NCBI RefSeq assembly: GCF_003576645.1
Contig: NC_044923.1
Coordinates: 16,881,587-16,945,586, forward strand
Source of the DNA: Ipomoea triloba
Lineage: Eukaryota; Streptophyta; Magnoliopsida; Solanales; Convolvulaceae
Reading direction: 5' to 3'
DNA: 64,000 nucleotides
The position numbers and the translations under genes are program-made. Each line of letters starts with the position of its first letter. Within the stretch, counting starts at the first letter, position 1. Below, one piece after another: positions 24,355 to 35,630 of this stretch. Below the pieces are notes generated by a model that was given only the letters and a program-made list of their open reading frames with translations, searched no databases and was not told the DNA's origin.

Positions 24355-25240
24355 TTATTCTATGGACCATGGTCCACAGTTTTTTTGTTTTTTTTTTTTG
24401 ATATGTACCACAAATAAAAGTATAGTATTTGTGTACATAAAGTATATTATTTGAGTATTGAAAAATATTAGAGCATCCGTAATAGTGGGGTTTTTTTTTT
24501 TTTTTTTGTGGTTTTGATAAGTTTTTGTAAGTGTGATTAGGATAGAGAATATGGGAGGAGAAATTGGTAAAAATAGAAAAAGGAAAAAAATAAAAGAAAA
24601 CGAAAAGTGCCTGCAAAACTGACGCAATACGTAAAAAAAAAATGAAATAAATGCGCCACTCGCGCCCGGTGGGCGTTTGTTGTGCGCACAACTCTTCTTC
24701 TTCTCTCTGACGCAAACACTGTTCCAATAACTCATTTTTGCAATTGAACGCAACTCATTCTGTCTCCTTATCTTCCCTCAACATCATCTATCACTATTCC
24801 AAAAACCCTAAATAACCATTGTTATGGATGCTCTTATTGCATACTGTCAACTAATGAGATTTAATACACAAAAATGTATTTTTAGTATATTTAAAAAGTA
24901 GCTTGAAGTAATAGAAAATACATTATTTAAATACTGAAGCACACTATCTTGTATACTATCAAATAATGTACATTACGTACATATAATGTACTTTTAATAT
25001 ATTAAAAATGTACCTTGTATTAATGGAAAATACATCATTTGAGTACTGAAAATATATTATTTTGTATACTATCAAATAATGTACATTCGTTATACAAATG
25101 TACTTTTAGTATATTAGAAATGTACATTGTATTCACAGCTGTGTGGACCATGGTCCACGCACAAAAATTTTTTCCGTATAATGTCAATTGTTATACTATG
25201 GACCAAGGTCTATCTTGTATTGTGGACTATAGTCCAAAAG
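24355..25240. mobile_element. element of the GTGGACCATGGTCCAC family
   Basis: ctatggaccatggtccacag near 24360 and gtgtggaccatggtccacgc near 25140 bracket AT-rich text with repeated aataatgtacatt / agtatattaaaaatgtac words. Further half-motifs follow to about 25240 (ctatggaccaaggtc, gtggactatagtcc). The Tourist-like MITE at 24471-24833 is inserted inside. Similar elements are at 52030-52260 and, partly, near 5460 and 29860. Confidence 0.45.
24471..24833. mobile_element. Tourist-like MITE, copy 3
   Basis: Left end GAGCATCCGTAATAGTGGGG and right end ...ttatggatgctc are inverted, with the 3-bp target duplication TTA on both sides, diagnostic of PIF/Harbinger-type MITEs. GC-rich core cgccactcgcgcccggtggg. 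No coding capacity. Confidence 0.75.
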
Positions 25241-25257
25241 TATATGTATGCAATTGA

Positions 25258-26538
25258 TATATTCTATACCAGCTGTTAACATACATTTTATGTGTTTATA
25301 GTTACCATTTTACGCGCCTTCAATTTATTTACAGACAATTTTATTTACTTTCAATTTATTTACAGACACATAAACGATTAAATGCAGGTACATAATATAA
25401 TTTGAAATGTTATTTTGGACTAAGGTTCGCAATACAAGGCAAACTCTGGTCCATGGTATAATTTGCCATATAGTATACAAATAAAAATATACAGTCCAAC
25501 TATGAGCTTAATATTTTAATTGAGATAAAATATATGTACGATTGCAATTCCACTTGAAATATTATAGTTAATTAAGACTCTAGATCCTAGATTTGCCTTG
25601 CTTTTAGCGCACAATTATTCCGTCATAATTATACCTCTAAAAAGGGGGTTTTGAAGGGATATTCCACTAGGGGACAAAGATTAATTAGTTTAAAAAGCCC
25701 AGGTTTATCACATCATTAACCTCGATTTGCTGGTCCAAATCATAGTACTAGCTACGCAATTAGCTAGGTTTGCAATTGTTGGATGATATAATAATAAAAT
25801 ATTTGTAACATGGGAGGTGAGGGGAGATGATTGCATAGTTGCATGAGTTGATTGAGAATGAGGGGGGTGGTTGATGATGCAATTTCGTTGAGGCAACAGA
25901 GGGCGAAAGCGACTCACAATGCAATCATGGATAGATGGAATAGGCATCTTAGCTTAGAGGTGTGATTGATGGTGGACATGACTCAGATATGTGGGGATAC
26001 ATTTGACATTGACGTTGGACCAATCTCATATACACTCAAAACACACCCCCACACCTCATAGGACCCTCACTTCCTACTTCCAAGGTATGCCCCTTTAATT
26101 TCAAAAAAAATAAAAACATGCTAGTGTTTCTAGTCAAGAAATATATTATTATTATTATTGTTATTATTATTCACTAATTAAAAGATATTGAATATGTAGT
26201 GGTTGACATATATATATTAAAGGCGAATAGTTGTACAGATTAACTAGTAATGAATGGAAAAACGCGGACCTAAGAAGTTTACATTTTGGAGACTGTTGCA
26301 GGTGTGACGTGACCATATTTATGGATTGTGGTAACGAATGTACAGATTAACTAGTAACGAATGTACAGATTAACTAGTAACAAATGTACTCTTTTGATGA
26401 TAGATAGATTGTGGAGGTGTGACGTGACCACATTTATCTTCAACTCTTTTTTTTTTTCTTCTGATGTATCCAAAAAATAAAAGGAGATGAGTTTCCTTAC
26501 TATTAAATGATTAGTCATCACATTAAGCTTGAGTATAA
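25258..26538. other. gene-free stretch
   Basis: No gene seen. Contains ATT/GTT microsatellite near 26140-26170 and two tandem copies of a 22-bp unit (tacagattaactagtaac) at 26341-26385. Confidence 0.4.
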
Positions 26539-26837
26539 GAGCATCCACAAGAGTGGTTCTTGGGGAAGTTTTTTGAGAACATAAAACTTGGGTTTGAGTT
26601 TTTTGTGGGACCCATTGAAAGGGAAATGGGAGAAAACTGTCGCGCAGCTTGCACATGTACTAGGGAACTGCCACATCTAGGTAGGCACGTGCACTGCGGC
26701 GCGCAAATAAATTGTTTTTTTTTTGTTTGACAACAAATTCCTTTTATTTTTTCTTTTTCTTTTTTCCTACTATTTTCTGCCTTCTAGTTGGCCTACAAAA
26801 ATTGACCAAAAATACCGGCCGACTCTTGGGGTTGCTC
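26539..26837. mobile_element. Tourist-like MITE, copy 4
   Basis: Left end GAGCATCCACAAGAGTGG and right end ...ggggttgctc are inverted, and TAA flanks both ends. The GC-rich core is gcactgcggcgcgc. About 300 bp, no coding capacity. Confidence 0.75.
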
Positions 26838-26874
26838 TAATTTCATAATAACCTAAATTTAGGAGCAACTCATA

Positions 26875-27015
26875 CAAGTTGATCAGATTGTTAGCTTGGT
26901 AATCATAATAAGGTTTCAAGTTCAACTTCACGTGGGAGCTGCCTATTGGTTTTCTTGGTTTGAGTCGGCCAGCTATTGGCCTGACAACCTAGGCTGGTTT
27001 ATTTCATTGTGGTCA
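26875..27015 (+). mobile_element. SINE-like element
   Basis: ttagcttggtaa (A-box-like) and caagttcaacttc (B-box-like) are followed by cgtgggagctgcctattgg and ttggtttgagtcggcc. It matches the minus-strand element at 7655-7835. Confidence 0.5.
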
Positions 27016-27714
27016 TTGACATGATTTATCAAATACATACCATATGGTAATGAATGTGGGTTACCCTCATCATTGAAAAATAATAATTACCTAAATTTAT
27101 TTACTTGGTTTTCGACTAAAATTGAGCTTAACAAACTTTTGTACTAGACAAATAATATATTACTTAAAGATTTTTACGTAAAGGTCTCAAGTTTAATTAT
27201 TTGACCTCGTTTTATGACATGTAGAATCGACACGTTATATTTGTATTGGATTTTTTTATAACTTTATTCAATTGAATTGACGTTGAAAAAAAATTATATA
27301 TATAAAAGTTGGGAAAAGAATAAAAGCTAAAGAGAGCTAGCTAAGAAGAGGTATGTGCCACAAGGTTCTTGTATATTCCCCCAAACTACCAACCATATAT
27401 GGCATCTCCATATACTTCCCATAATATATATATTTTTTCCTTGTTAATTGTAGATGTTCCCAACAACGTCATTTCATGCAATATAATGCAACTGGATCTC
27501 TGTACTTTGGTTACTATTTTATTACTATTAGTTTTCCTTTACAAAAAAGGTGCTTGGCACATGGAGGCATGGATATATGTACTGAAGCTAGCCAAGATGC
27601 TTTTCCGAATCCTCAAACTATGTATTACAAGTCAATTTTAACCAGGTAGACTTTTTAATTTTTTAATTTTTAAGGGCCAAACCCATTTTCTAACAATTCC
27701 ACTGTAATTATCTT

Positions 27715-27743
<29 letters not shown>
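27016..27743. other. gene-free stretch
   Basis: No gene seen. Ends in a (TTTA)n microsatellite (about 27711-27742). Confidence 0.4.
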
Positions 27744-27746
<3 letters not shown>

Positions 27747-28262
27747 GAATAAGGATCAAATAGGACTGCGAACTGCACACGATAATACAATTAGGTCACT
27801 GAACTTAAAATAAATACAATTAAATACCTAGGGAAACTAACTCATTTCATGCAATTCATCCAATTTGCAATTTTCTAATAGGTTACCCCAAATTTAAAAT
27901 ATTTTCTAATAGGTTACCCCAAATTTAAAATATTTTTTTAAAAATAATTAAAATAATTATTTAAAATTAAAAAAAAAAACTTCGTCTCCGTTGGAGACGA
28001 TGAACGTATCTTCATCTCCGGCCATGGAGACAAAGGGACCTTCAATTCATCTCCGGCAGAAACGAAGTTCTGTATTTTTTTTAAAAGAAATTAATTTTAA
28101 TTTTTTTAAAAACTATTTTAAGTTTAGGGTGACCTGTTAGAAAATGCAAATTGAACGAATTGCATGAAATTGGTTAGTTTAGGGATTGAATTGTAGTTTT
28201 TAGAGTTCAATGACCTAATTGCATTATTATGTGCTGTTCAATGACCTATGACCCTTACAATA
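27744..28262. mobile_element. MITE with long TIRs (aataaggatcaaat family)
   Basis: The left arm aataaggatcaaatagg...caattaggtcactgaac matches the reverse complement of the right arm ending tgacccttacaataag. The GC-rich centre carries ttcgtctccg/cggagacga palindromic words. It contains a 31-bp tandem duplication at 27871-27932. Related to the element at 51278-51934. Confidence 0.65.
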
Positions 28263-28573
28263 AGAAAAACAATAAGAAAATTTTAAATAATGGAGAGAGT
28301 AAAAAAAAATCTCCACCAAAAGAAAACAATAAAATACTTACAAATTTAGCTACAGATTTAAGTATTTTACCTACATATTCATTTGTAAATTAAATACTTA
28401 CAGAATTTAATAATTAAATTTGATTTTACTGCTATCCAAGCCAAAACAAGGAGCATGAACAAACCCCTCACGGACAAATATAAACTTGCATGCAACTAAG
28501 AGCATGCAATTGATAAGACGTGGATACATACTGAAATTTGAGAATTTCACAAAGGGAGGATATGAGAGGTATA

Positions 28574-29600
28574 TCAATAAGAGAGTCCCATAAGACGTGG
28601 TTTGTTTTGTCTGCAACACCTCCATCCATGTCCTTTCATATTACACCTAAAACATGTTTTGTTAAAAAAATAGTTCACATACCTTTTGCCTTCAGTGTTT
28701 CTCCTTGATCTCTTTTCTGGCACCCATGAGTTTTTCTGATTTTCCTGCCCGCTTGTGAATCCTATACCTGCTTTGTTATGGTTATTCCCTCTTGACTGAA
28801 GGATTTCATTTAGACTATTGGTGCCTGTGTTCAACATTCTCACGCATTTTTTGAAACTTTCCAATTTCTTTTGATGGTATAGTTCATTTGAAACATTCGT
28901 ATCTAAATCAGTCTTAAGTTTTTTTACTGATGTTTTTAGGGCTGAATTTTCCTTTTGCAGGTATTGTTCATTTGAAACCTTCGTATCTAAATCAATCTTA
29001 AGTTCTTATACTGAGGTTTTAAGGGCTGAATTTTCCAACTCTAGAGACTCACCATTCTTAATTAACATAAGGTTTAACTTACTTACCTTACACCAGTTCT
29101 TGTACAGATCTTCATAAGCTTCTACGAGGTCAACATCCTCATCGTCAGTCTGTATCTCTTCATCTGCCTCATGTGTAGGGTCAACATCATCGTCAACAGT
29201 CTGTATCTCTTCAGCTACCTCATGTGTTCCTGTTGTGGTAGGTTGCATCTGATTTGAGTTCCTCATTACCTCACTCTCTTCCACAACGTCTTTTGCAATT
29301 TTGAAGAACCTCTCGTAGTTTGCATGTTCTTCCACATCATCAAGGTGGTACATGTTGCCATGGAATGCAACAAAATTTCCTGTGTGCCGTTCTGGTTGTT
29401 CACCATTGTCAAAATCTTCAGAATCACTCTAGGTAAGTGTGTACGATTTCTTATCTTTGTTGTTTCCACAGTCCACTGCAATGTGTCCATAACCTCCACA
29501 TTCATAGCATTGAACGCCTTTGAGCTTGAAATCTTGATTTTGACCTTTTTGTTTTGGAATATTTCCAGTTCCACCACCTTTGTTATTTGTTGTTAGCCCT
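28574..29600 (-). pseudogene. decayed Ty1/copia gag
   Basis: Reading the minus strand from about 29600, KGVQCYECGGYGHIAVDC gives a first CX2CX4HX4C zinc knuckle, then SYTLT, an in-frame TAG where Trp would be expected, and SDSEDFDN. A long acidic, coiled-coil-like stretch follows (EDLYKNWCKVSKLNLMLIKN), and finally a second knuckle CFRCNMKGHGWRCC near 28640. This order is that of gag from large plant Copia (Sirevirus-like) elements. A stop, frame changes and an 84-bp internal repeat (28883 and 28967) show it is dead. No protease, integrase, RT or LTR is seen nearby. Confidence 0.7.
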
Positions 29601-29605
29601 CATTG

Positions 29606-29714
29606 AATGCTTAAGATCAATGACTTAGATCTGATGAACTGTGTAACTGTGCACTTCACTTGCACAGTTCGCGTGACACAGTTGGCCAGATCTAAGTCAT
29701 TGATCTCAAGCATT
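29606..29714. mobile_element. 109-bp foldback MITE
   Basis: The arms aatgcttaagatcaatgact...agatctg and cagatctaagtcattgatct...aagcatt pair over nearly the full length, with inner arms aactgtgta / gacacagtt. The direct repeat CATTG flanks both ends (29601-29605, 29715-29719). It lies at the 5' end of the gag relic. Confidence 0.65.
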
Positions 29715-30077
29715 CATTGATACAGATCTGTCCACACGGACTCATTTAGCAAGATGGACTCATTTGATCACTAGTCTACACACACACACACACACACAGA
29801 GAAATTGAAATCTAGAGTCCTTTGGTCTTAATAGCCAACTTAACCAGGTAGAAGCGAGTTGTTATACCACGGACCAAGGTCCACCTTACAAAGTGGACCT
29901 AGTCCTAAACTGTGTATTTGTCTTCATATATATAATTCTTGTATATTATGAATTTCAATTCCTGTGTATGTGTATTATGTTAAGTGTTTATGCGTCTTTA
30001 GCTATATAATTTTGTGCATTATGAACATAAATTTTGTATCTTATGAAGTAAAATTATGTACCTGGTCTATGATATAA

Positions 30078-30740
30078 CGGGTATGTTTGGCAAACCTAGC
30101 TGAAAAGGTAGTTGAAAGCTGAAAAGTAGCTGAAAACTGAAAAGCTATAGGCTCGAAACTGAAATCTAAAGAGCTGTTGAGCTAGTTGTTATGCTTAAAA
30201 GTGTTTGGTAAAATTAGCTTTTTGATAAGCTGATAAATGTAAAAAGACTAAAAGGGACATCTTCATACAATTTAACTAGTTTTAAATTTAATAGGTTTAT
30301 TTATATATTAATTATTAAATATAAAATAATAAAATCAATATATTTTAATAAAATATAAAGTAACAACATATATTTGAAAATATATAAAATAAAACAAAAT
30401 GTTTATAATTATTAAGATTAGTTCATACAAAAATTAATGTTCAAACACAGATGTCAAATTGAAATTACAACCAAACATATTTAAGAGAAAAGGCCAAAAG
30501 GTATTTAATTGGGAGAGGTAAAAGATGTTATTTATTTAAAATAATAAGGATAAAGATTGAAAAAAGTTAAAAAAACTACTAGCTTATTTTTGAAAAGCTA
30601 TCTCAAGTAGCATTTTAAAATAAGCTCTTATTTTAAGCTACTATCTTATTTTGTGAACATTACCAAACAGAACTTATAGCTTATTAGTAGCTTAAAATAA
30701 GTTATAAACTCCTAAATAAGTTCTACCAAACAAAGTCACC
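30078..30740. mobile_element. hAT-like MITE (agctgaaaag family), complete copy
   Basis: Left end gggtatgtttggcaaacc and right end ...ctaccaaacaaagtcacc are inverted. Left and right halves carry agctgaaa and ttagtagcttaaaataag words. The same family is seen, split by other elements, at 34575-35305 and 53575-57790. It is flanked by GTGGACC-type half motifs (29870-29890 and 30750-30765). Confidence 0.6.
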
Positions 30741-31009
30741 AATTGGGCAAAGTGGACTCGGGTCTATAGTATAACTATTGATAATTTGCGGGTAGAAGCA
30801 AGAACGGTCACATGTTTTGTTCGGCCCATGGTTTTAATTTCAGAATGTTGGGCTGGACAGAGGTGCCTAAAAGGAAAGCAACCTCAAAATCTTCAAAATT
30901 GGCTAGATACTTTGGATCCAGATTCTAAATGAAATGTCCATATTTTTAACGAGAAATCTACCATCATTCATGCTAACTAATTGAGCATAAGAGCCCAGTA
31001 CTTTTAATT

Positions 31010-31218
31010 TTCCACCTTGTGGTTAAGCGGCACCCGGTGTACACTCCCATGTGGAAGGGAGTAGGTTCGAGCCTCTGGAGGCATTTATTGACTCTTTGTG
31101 CTTCAGTAGGTTGAGAAAGTAGCTATGAACAGATACTACATTGTAACCGTGTCAGTAGAACTCAAAAAAAAAAAAGATACTACATTGTAACCGAGTCAGT
31201 AGAACTCAAAAAAAAAAA
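31010..31218 (+). mobile_element. tRNA-derived SINE with duplicated 3' tail
   Basis: The A box tggttaagcgg (about 31019-31029) and B box ggttcgagcc (31064-31073) are well spaced. The body ends gctatgaacagatactacat... and a poly-A run. The last 44 bp, including the poly-A (31132-31175), are repeated (31176-31218). A 5'-truncated copy of the same tail is at 35230-35279. Confidence 0.75.
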
Positions 31219-31804
31219 CTAAGGGTGTGTTTGGTTCGCACATGGGAATCGTAATCGGGGTAATGGGTTTTGGATGTTTGGTATTAAGGTGGAATGAGAA
31301 TGACTATTAATAGTTAGGGAAGCGGGGGAGGAAGGGAAATGAAACCTTTATTTTATTAGGAAATGAGTTTTGCAATTAAAGGGGTAATCAAAACCCATAG
31401 GGATTCTTATATAATTTTAAAATTGTAACTTATGGAATATAATTTGTTTAGAACATGTGTTATTTTGTGGACTTTATAATGAGTTATGTATATGTAATAT
31501 ATATATTGTGATGTTTTAATTATGAAAAATGTTTAAAAGAGAATTTTTTTTTGAATTTAGAAAAGCATCTAAATTGCTTTTATGATTATTATTTTTGTAT
31601 TTAAAATTGTTAAAATCTTGTAAATTTTATTTCAGATTATTTAATCTTAGTATTTTTTCATTATTTTTTTTAATTTTAATTATGAAAATATATATTAATT
31701 CATATATATAAGGCTCATTTTGTTGTTACGTCCCGAACCTATAAAATGATACAAATTGGCCAGGTAAGTATGCTACTTTGATTGATTTGAAGTGTTATTG
31801 GCAG
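31219..31804. other. gene-free stretch with MITE remnant
   Basis: Starts agggtgtgtttggttcgcac, the usual end of a hAT-like MITE, but no clear right end. The last 40 bp before 31805 resemble the end of intron 5 of the intact WAT1 gene, so the truncated paralogue begins about here. Confidence 0.4.
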
Positions 31805-33598
31805 GCAATCATAGTGGTTGGGTTTCGGAGTGTTGTGTATGCATGGGCTACGAGGAAGAAGGGGCCAGTTTTCGTTGCAATGTTCTTGCCTCCTGGAGTA
31901 GTGGCTGCTGCCATCATGGGGATCACTTTTCTTGGAGATGATCTTTATACTGGAAGGTTAGCTACTTAGCTTATTAAGGATGAGAATTGCGCTTTACATG
32001 ACAACCATTATATATATATATATATATAAATATTATAAACTAGTTACTTGTAGGCTTGCAATAAATGCAAGCTTGCCATCACATCACTTTTCTAGATGTG
32101 ATAGATCAATGGGTGACTCATCTTGCGGCTGTTGTAAGTCTGTTGTAAGTCAAGTACCCTTAACCACAGATTTCTTTGATTATCTGGTTATCATATCCTA
32201 CTTAAAACCAATTGGTGAAAAGTATGTGGACATTAATTATTTAACCACATCTCTCTATGGTAAGTCACAGCTCCACGTCTCGAATCAAGCAGAGGCTGAA
32301 CTCTACCAACCCGACCGATATCCAACAATCTCCTTCTTAGCACCTGCCGCAAACTTTGATCACAAAGCCCAGCAGCATGCCTGACTCTGACTAGGTCCTT
32401 AGCCTTCGCGCCCACTAATCTCACTCCCTGAACTGGACTTGGCCCGACCTACGCCCATATCCCATCTGGGACTAGACTCGGCTACCGCCTTGCCATAAGG
32501 GGACTAGACTTGCCCCGGCCTACGTCACATCCCATCTGGGACTGGATAGGCTACCATCTTGCCATTGATTCGAACCTGTGACCACAGCTCTGATATCACA
32601 ATGCGCAGCAGCATGTCTGACTCGATTCTTAGATTTCATGCTCACTAATCCCCCTCCCAGGACTGGACTTGACCTGACCTACGCCCACATCCCATATGGG
32701 ACTAGACTTGACTATCACCTTGCCATCGATTCGAACTCAGCTTGTAACCTCGACTTTGATACCAATCGATAGATCTCAACGCTGCACTATGCTTACTTCC
32801 CAGTAGGTCACCTATCACTGCTATAAGTCAAGCACACTTAACCACAAAATTCTTTGGCTATTTAGTTGTCATATCCTACTTAAAACCAATTGGTAATAAG
32901 TAGGTGGACATTAATCATTTAACCACATCCCTTTATGGTAAGTCACAACACCACGTCTCAAATCGAGCAGGGGCTGAACTCGGTCATTCCGACCGACGCC
33001 CAACAATTATTATTATTATTATTATTATTTTAGGATTGGGTTAGAATGACAGGAACATATAAAAAAATAGTTAGTGAATTGTAAATATGTTGATTTGATA
33101 ATAATATGTTTTATTTTTGAAAGTTAGAGGCTATTCTAAGAATAAACAAACCCTTAGTACATTATTGTCACAATTCTTTTAATATTTTTTGCTTGAAAAG
33201 TAGTTCTTCTTTATTCTAAAACGCTACAAGATAAATGCCAATTTTTTTAGTATTCAAATTAAAATTAGAAAAACCTGATCAATTTAGTGTTGGAATGTTC
33301 CGATCACGAGATATTTTCACTAGTTAATTAAAAAAAAAAAAAACACTAATGGTGTTATGAGATGGTATACCCATGCATTTTAGTACTCGTAGATTATTCT
33401 TTTTTTTTGTTGATAAATTTACATATATCTATACTTGGAATATGTAGTGTGGTAGGAGCAAGCATTATAGCCCTGGGATTCTATACGGTGATATGGGGGA
33501 AGGCTAGAGAAGTCAAAGAAGAAGGTATTGAACCCATTATAGATGACAACAATGAGAAAGTAACTCTTTTGCGTCCCTACAAAAGAGATAATGTATAA
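31805..33598 (+). pseudogene. truncated WAT1-related paralogue (last two exons)
   Basis: Two exons, 31805-31956 and 33448-33598, are open and spliceable (acceptors GCAG and GTAG, donor GGTTAG). They encode AIIVVGFRSVVYAWATRKKG, PVFVAMFLPPGVVAAAIMGI, DDLYTGR and SVVGASIIALGFYTVIWGKA, ending RPYKRDNV and a stop. They align closely with exons 6 and 7 of the intact WAT1 gene at 47684-59724. I found no equivalents of exons 1-5 in the preceding kilobases, so the copy lacks the start and the first seven or so membrane helices. It is probably a partial duplication, not a functional transporter. The intron is filled by a separate repeat. Confidence 0.8.
32040..33010. repeat. compound repeat inside WAT1-paralogue intron
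   Basis: Two direct copies of about 210 bp (32120-32333 and 32810-33006), both with aacttaaaaccaattggt- and ggtaagtcaca-type text and ending in accgac...caacaat, flank a middle block of tandem units with cccatctgggactagac and ccttgccat. The layout is LTR-like, but no protein coding is present and the family is not recognised. Confidence 0.5.
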
Positions 33599-34062
33599 AA
33601 CTTTCATCCAAATTAAAAATGTTTCCATATATATATGTTGGATGTTTTTATGACCTAAGAGTCAATATATTGTATATTTTGTACATTTTATTTAATATAA
33701 ATAATATAATAAATTTAAGTAGTATTTATTTATTATATTATTTCAACTTAATATGTTATTAATTTAATCTATACATATGTTTAGTAGTTTCTCATTCTTA
33801 AGATCGACTTAAAAATGTCAACGACCATAAATTTGTTATTAAATTAAACATTTTAAAGTGTTTCTAGTTGTTGGAATTCTAATTGGGCATTAAAATTCTG
33901 TCAAGACTAGTGCGTTGTTGTTGGACTTATTTTTAGATGCGGTGAGTCTCAACTCTCATATCATTTTGTATGAGATGCATTAAAAACCTCGACACTCAAC
34001 TTGTCTTCTAATTCTTTCAGTAGGGCACTGCATTCCGAAATTGAAAATCTAAAAGTTTTATA
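33599..34062. other. gene-free stretch after WAT1 paralogue
   Basis: AT-rich. The first 50 bp (aaaactttcatccaaatt...) resemble the sequence after the stop codon of the intact WAT1 gene and serve as an approximate empty site for the element at 59746. Confidence 0.45.
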
Positions 34063-34314
34063 CTCCCTCCGTTCCGAATTGGATGTCTCATTTGCTTTTT
34101 GCACGCTTTTTAAGAAATTAAAGTAAATGTGATGTGCTTTCTAATTATGTCCCCAACTTTTTCACTTTTGGAAATAAAAGCAATAAAGAAAGCAAAAGTC
34201 ATAAGGATAAATTGGAAAAAGTAGAATGATGGTGATGTTCAATTTTGAAAAGAGGAAAACATTTTGGAACAAACTAAAAAAGAAAGTAAGACAGATAAAA
34301 TGGGACAGAGGAAG
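34063..34314. mobile_element. Stowaway MITE
   Basis: Left end CTCCCTCCGTTCCGAATTGG and right end ...tgggacagaggaag are inverted and flanked by TA on each side, the signature of Tc1/mariner-derived Stowaway elements. Confidence 0.85.
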
Positions 34315-34796
34315 TATATTCTACTCTTCTCCCAAATGAAGCATTATATTGTGCGGAGATCCTAGGTTTGGTGTTCCATCCTGCCATAAAAGTATAGTTC
34401 AAAGGTCTAAACCAAAAAAGAATTCTTCCATATATTTTGATGGCTTTAGGAATTACTACAAGTGTTATCCTAGCTAGCTTTGGCAGTGGGAGTCTTGTGT
34501 TGATTCCCAGTCACCTTTTAGTTTCATTATTTTTCAATTTTTTATCTTCAGAGTGTTTGTGTTTCATGAAAAATGTTTAAGGCTTTGATTGGCACACCTA
34601 GTTGAAAGATTGAAAGTTGAAAATTCAGTAGTTAATAAGCTATCAAATTAAAATTAAAATGTTTGGTAAAATTAATTGTTGAATTAACGAGTAAAAAGAC
34701 ATAAAAAGAATAAACTAAGATATTATGATTTTGATGAATAAAAGGTAGATGGTGTCATTTTTATAAATTAATAAAGTTTTTTTTTAAAAAAAAGGA

Positions 34797-35128
34797 GAAA
34801 ATTGCACTTTTCGTCGCTCAGTTATAGGATAATTGTATAATTCGTCCCTAAGTGTTAGTCGTGCTCAGTTTTTGCCCCTAAGCTATCATTGTCATCATCA
34901 TTGTCATAATGTCATCACACTTTTCTTCTTTATATTAACTTTTCGTACTTACTTTTCGTCCCTAAGCTATTCTATAGTTACAAATTTCGTCCCTAATGTT
35001 TTGTTAGTAAAGTGACGAAAAGTGCAACGTTAATCATAACTTAGGGGCGGAAAGTGAACACGATCAACCATTAGGGAAGAATTCTACAATTATCATATAA
35101 CTTAGGAACGAAAAGTGCAATTTTTCTT
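34797..35128. mobile_element. Mutator-like MITE with ~130-bp TIRs
   Basis: The left arm gaaaattgcacttttcgtcg...cagttataggataattgta and the right arm, read on the minus strand as gaaaaattgcacttttcgtt...aagttatatgataattgta, cover most of the element. Its termini resemble those of the Pack-MULE at 44922. Confidence 0.7.
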
Positions 35129-35229
35129 TTTTAAAAAAGGGAAAAAGATAAAAGGTCAGAAAATTATTTTGAAAACGCTACCCGGAATAGTGATTCAAAA
35201 TAAGCTATTATTTTAAACTCATGTTTTAG

Positions 35230-35279
35230 TTATGAACAGATACTACATTGTAACAGAGTTAATAGTATTAAAAAAAAAA
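35230..35279 (+). mobile_element. 5'-truncated SINE tail with 14-bp TSD
   Basis: ttatgaacagatactacatt plus poly-A matches the 3' end of the SINE at 31010-31218. It is bracketed by the exact direct repeat aactcatgttttag (35216-35229 and 35280-35293), proving insertion by target-primed retrotransposition. Confidence 0.8.
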
Positions 35280-35576
35280 AACTCATGTTTTAGCAAACAT
35301 AGTCATCTATATATATATATATATATATTAAAACAGAAGTGCTAGCTTTTCTCGCTCATTTTAGTCCAAAATTTTTGAAATCGGTCAACATAATATTATA
35401 TAATAATTCCTTATAAGAAAATTCTAGCTTTCCTTATCATTTCTTATTTATGGCTAAAATTGATAAAATATTCAAAATATGATTCCATTCCTTACTATAC
35501 ATGGAAATTAATGAAATATTTTATTCAATTCCATTCCTGTATGGATTCCTTAAACAAAATAGTTTAACCTTGCGTA

Positions 35577-35629
<53 letters not shown>

Positions 35630-35630
<1 letters not shown>

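Larger units (their letters stand above)
34575..35305. mobile_element. hAT-like MITE (agctgaaaag family), split copy
   Basis: The left half (34575-34790, cacctagttgaaagattga) and right half (35130-35305, aaaaggtcagaaaatta, ttcaaaataagctattattt) match the complete copy at 30078. A Mutator-like MITE (34797-35128) and a SINE tail (35230-35279) have landed inside it, and a Helitron starts at its right end. Confidence 0.55.

Noticed and set aside
24236..24753. Overlapping minus-strand ORFs of 132-163 codons
   Set aside because: They span a Tourist-like MITE and T tracts; composition is Phe/Lys-rich noise.
31805..33598. A second complete WAT1 gene
   Set aside because: No exons 1-5 could be found upstream, so no start codon or first half.
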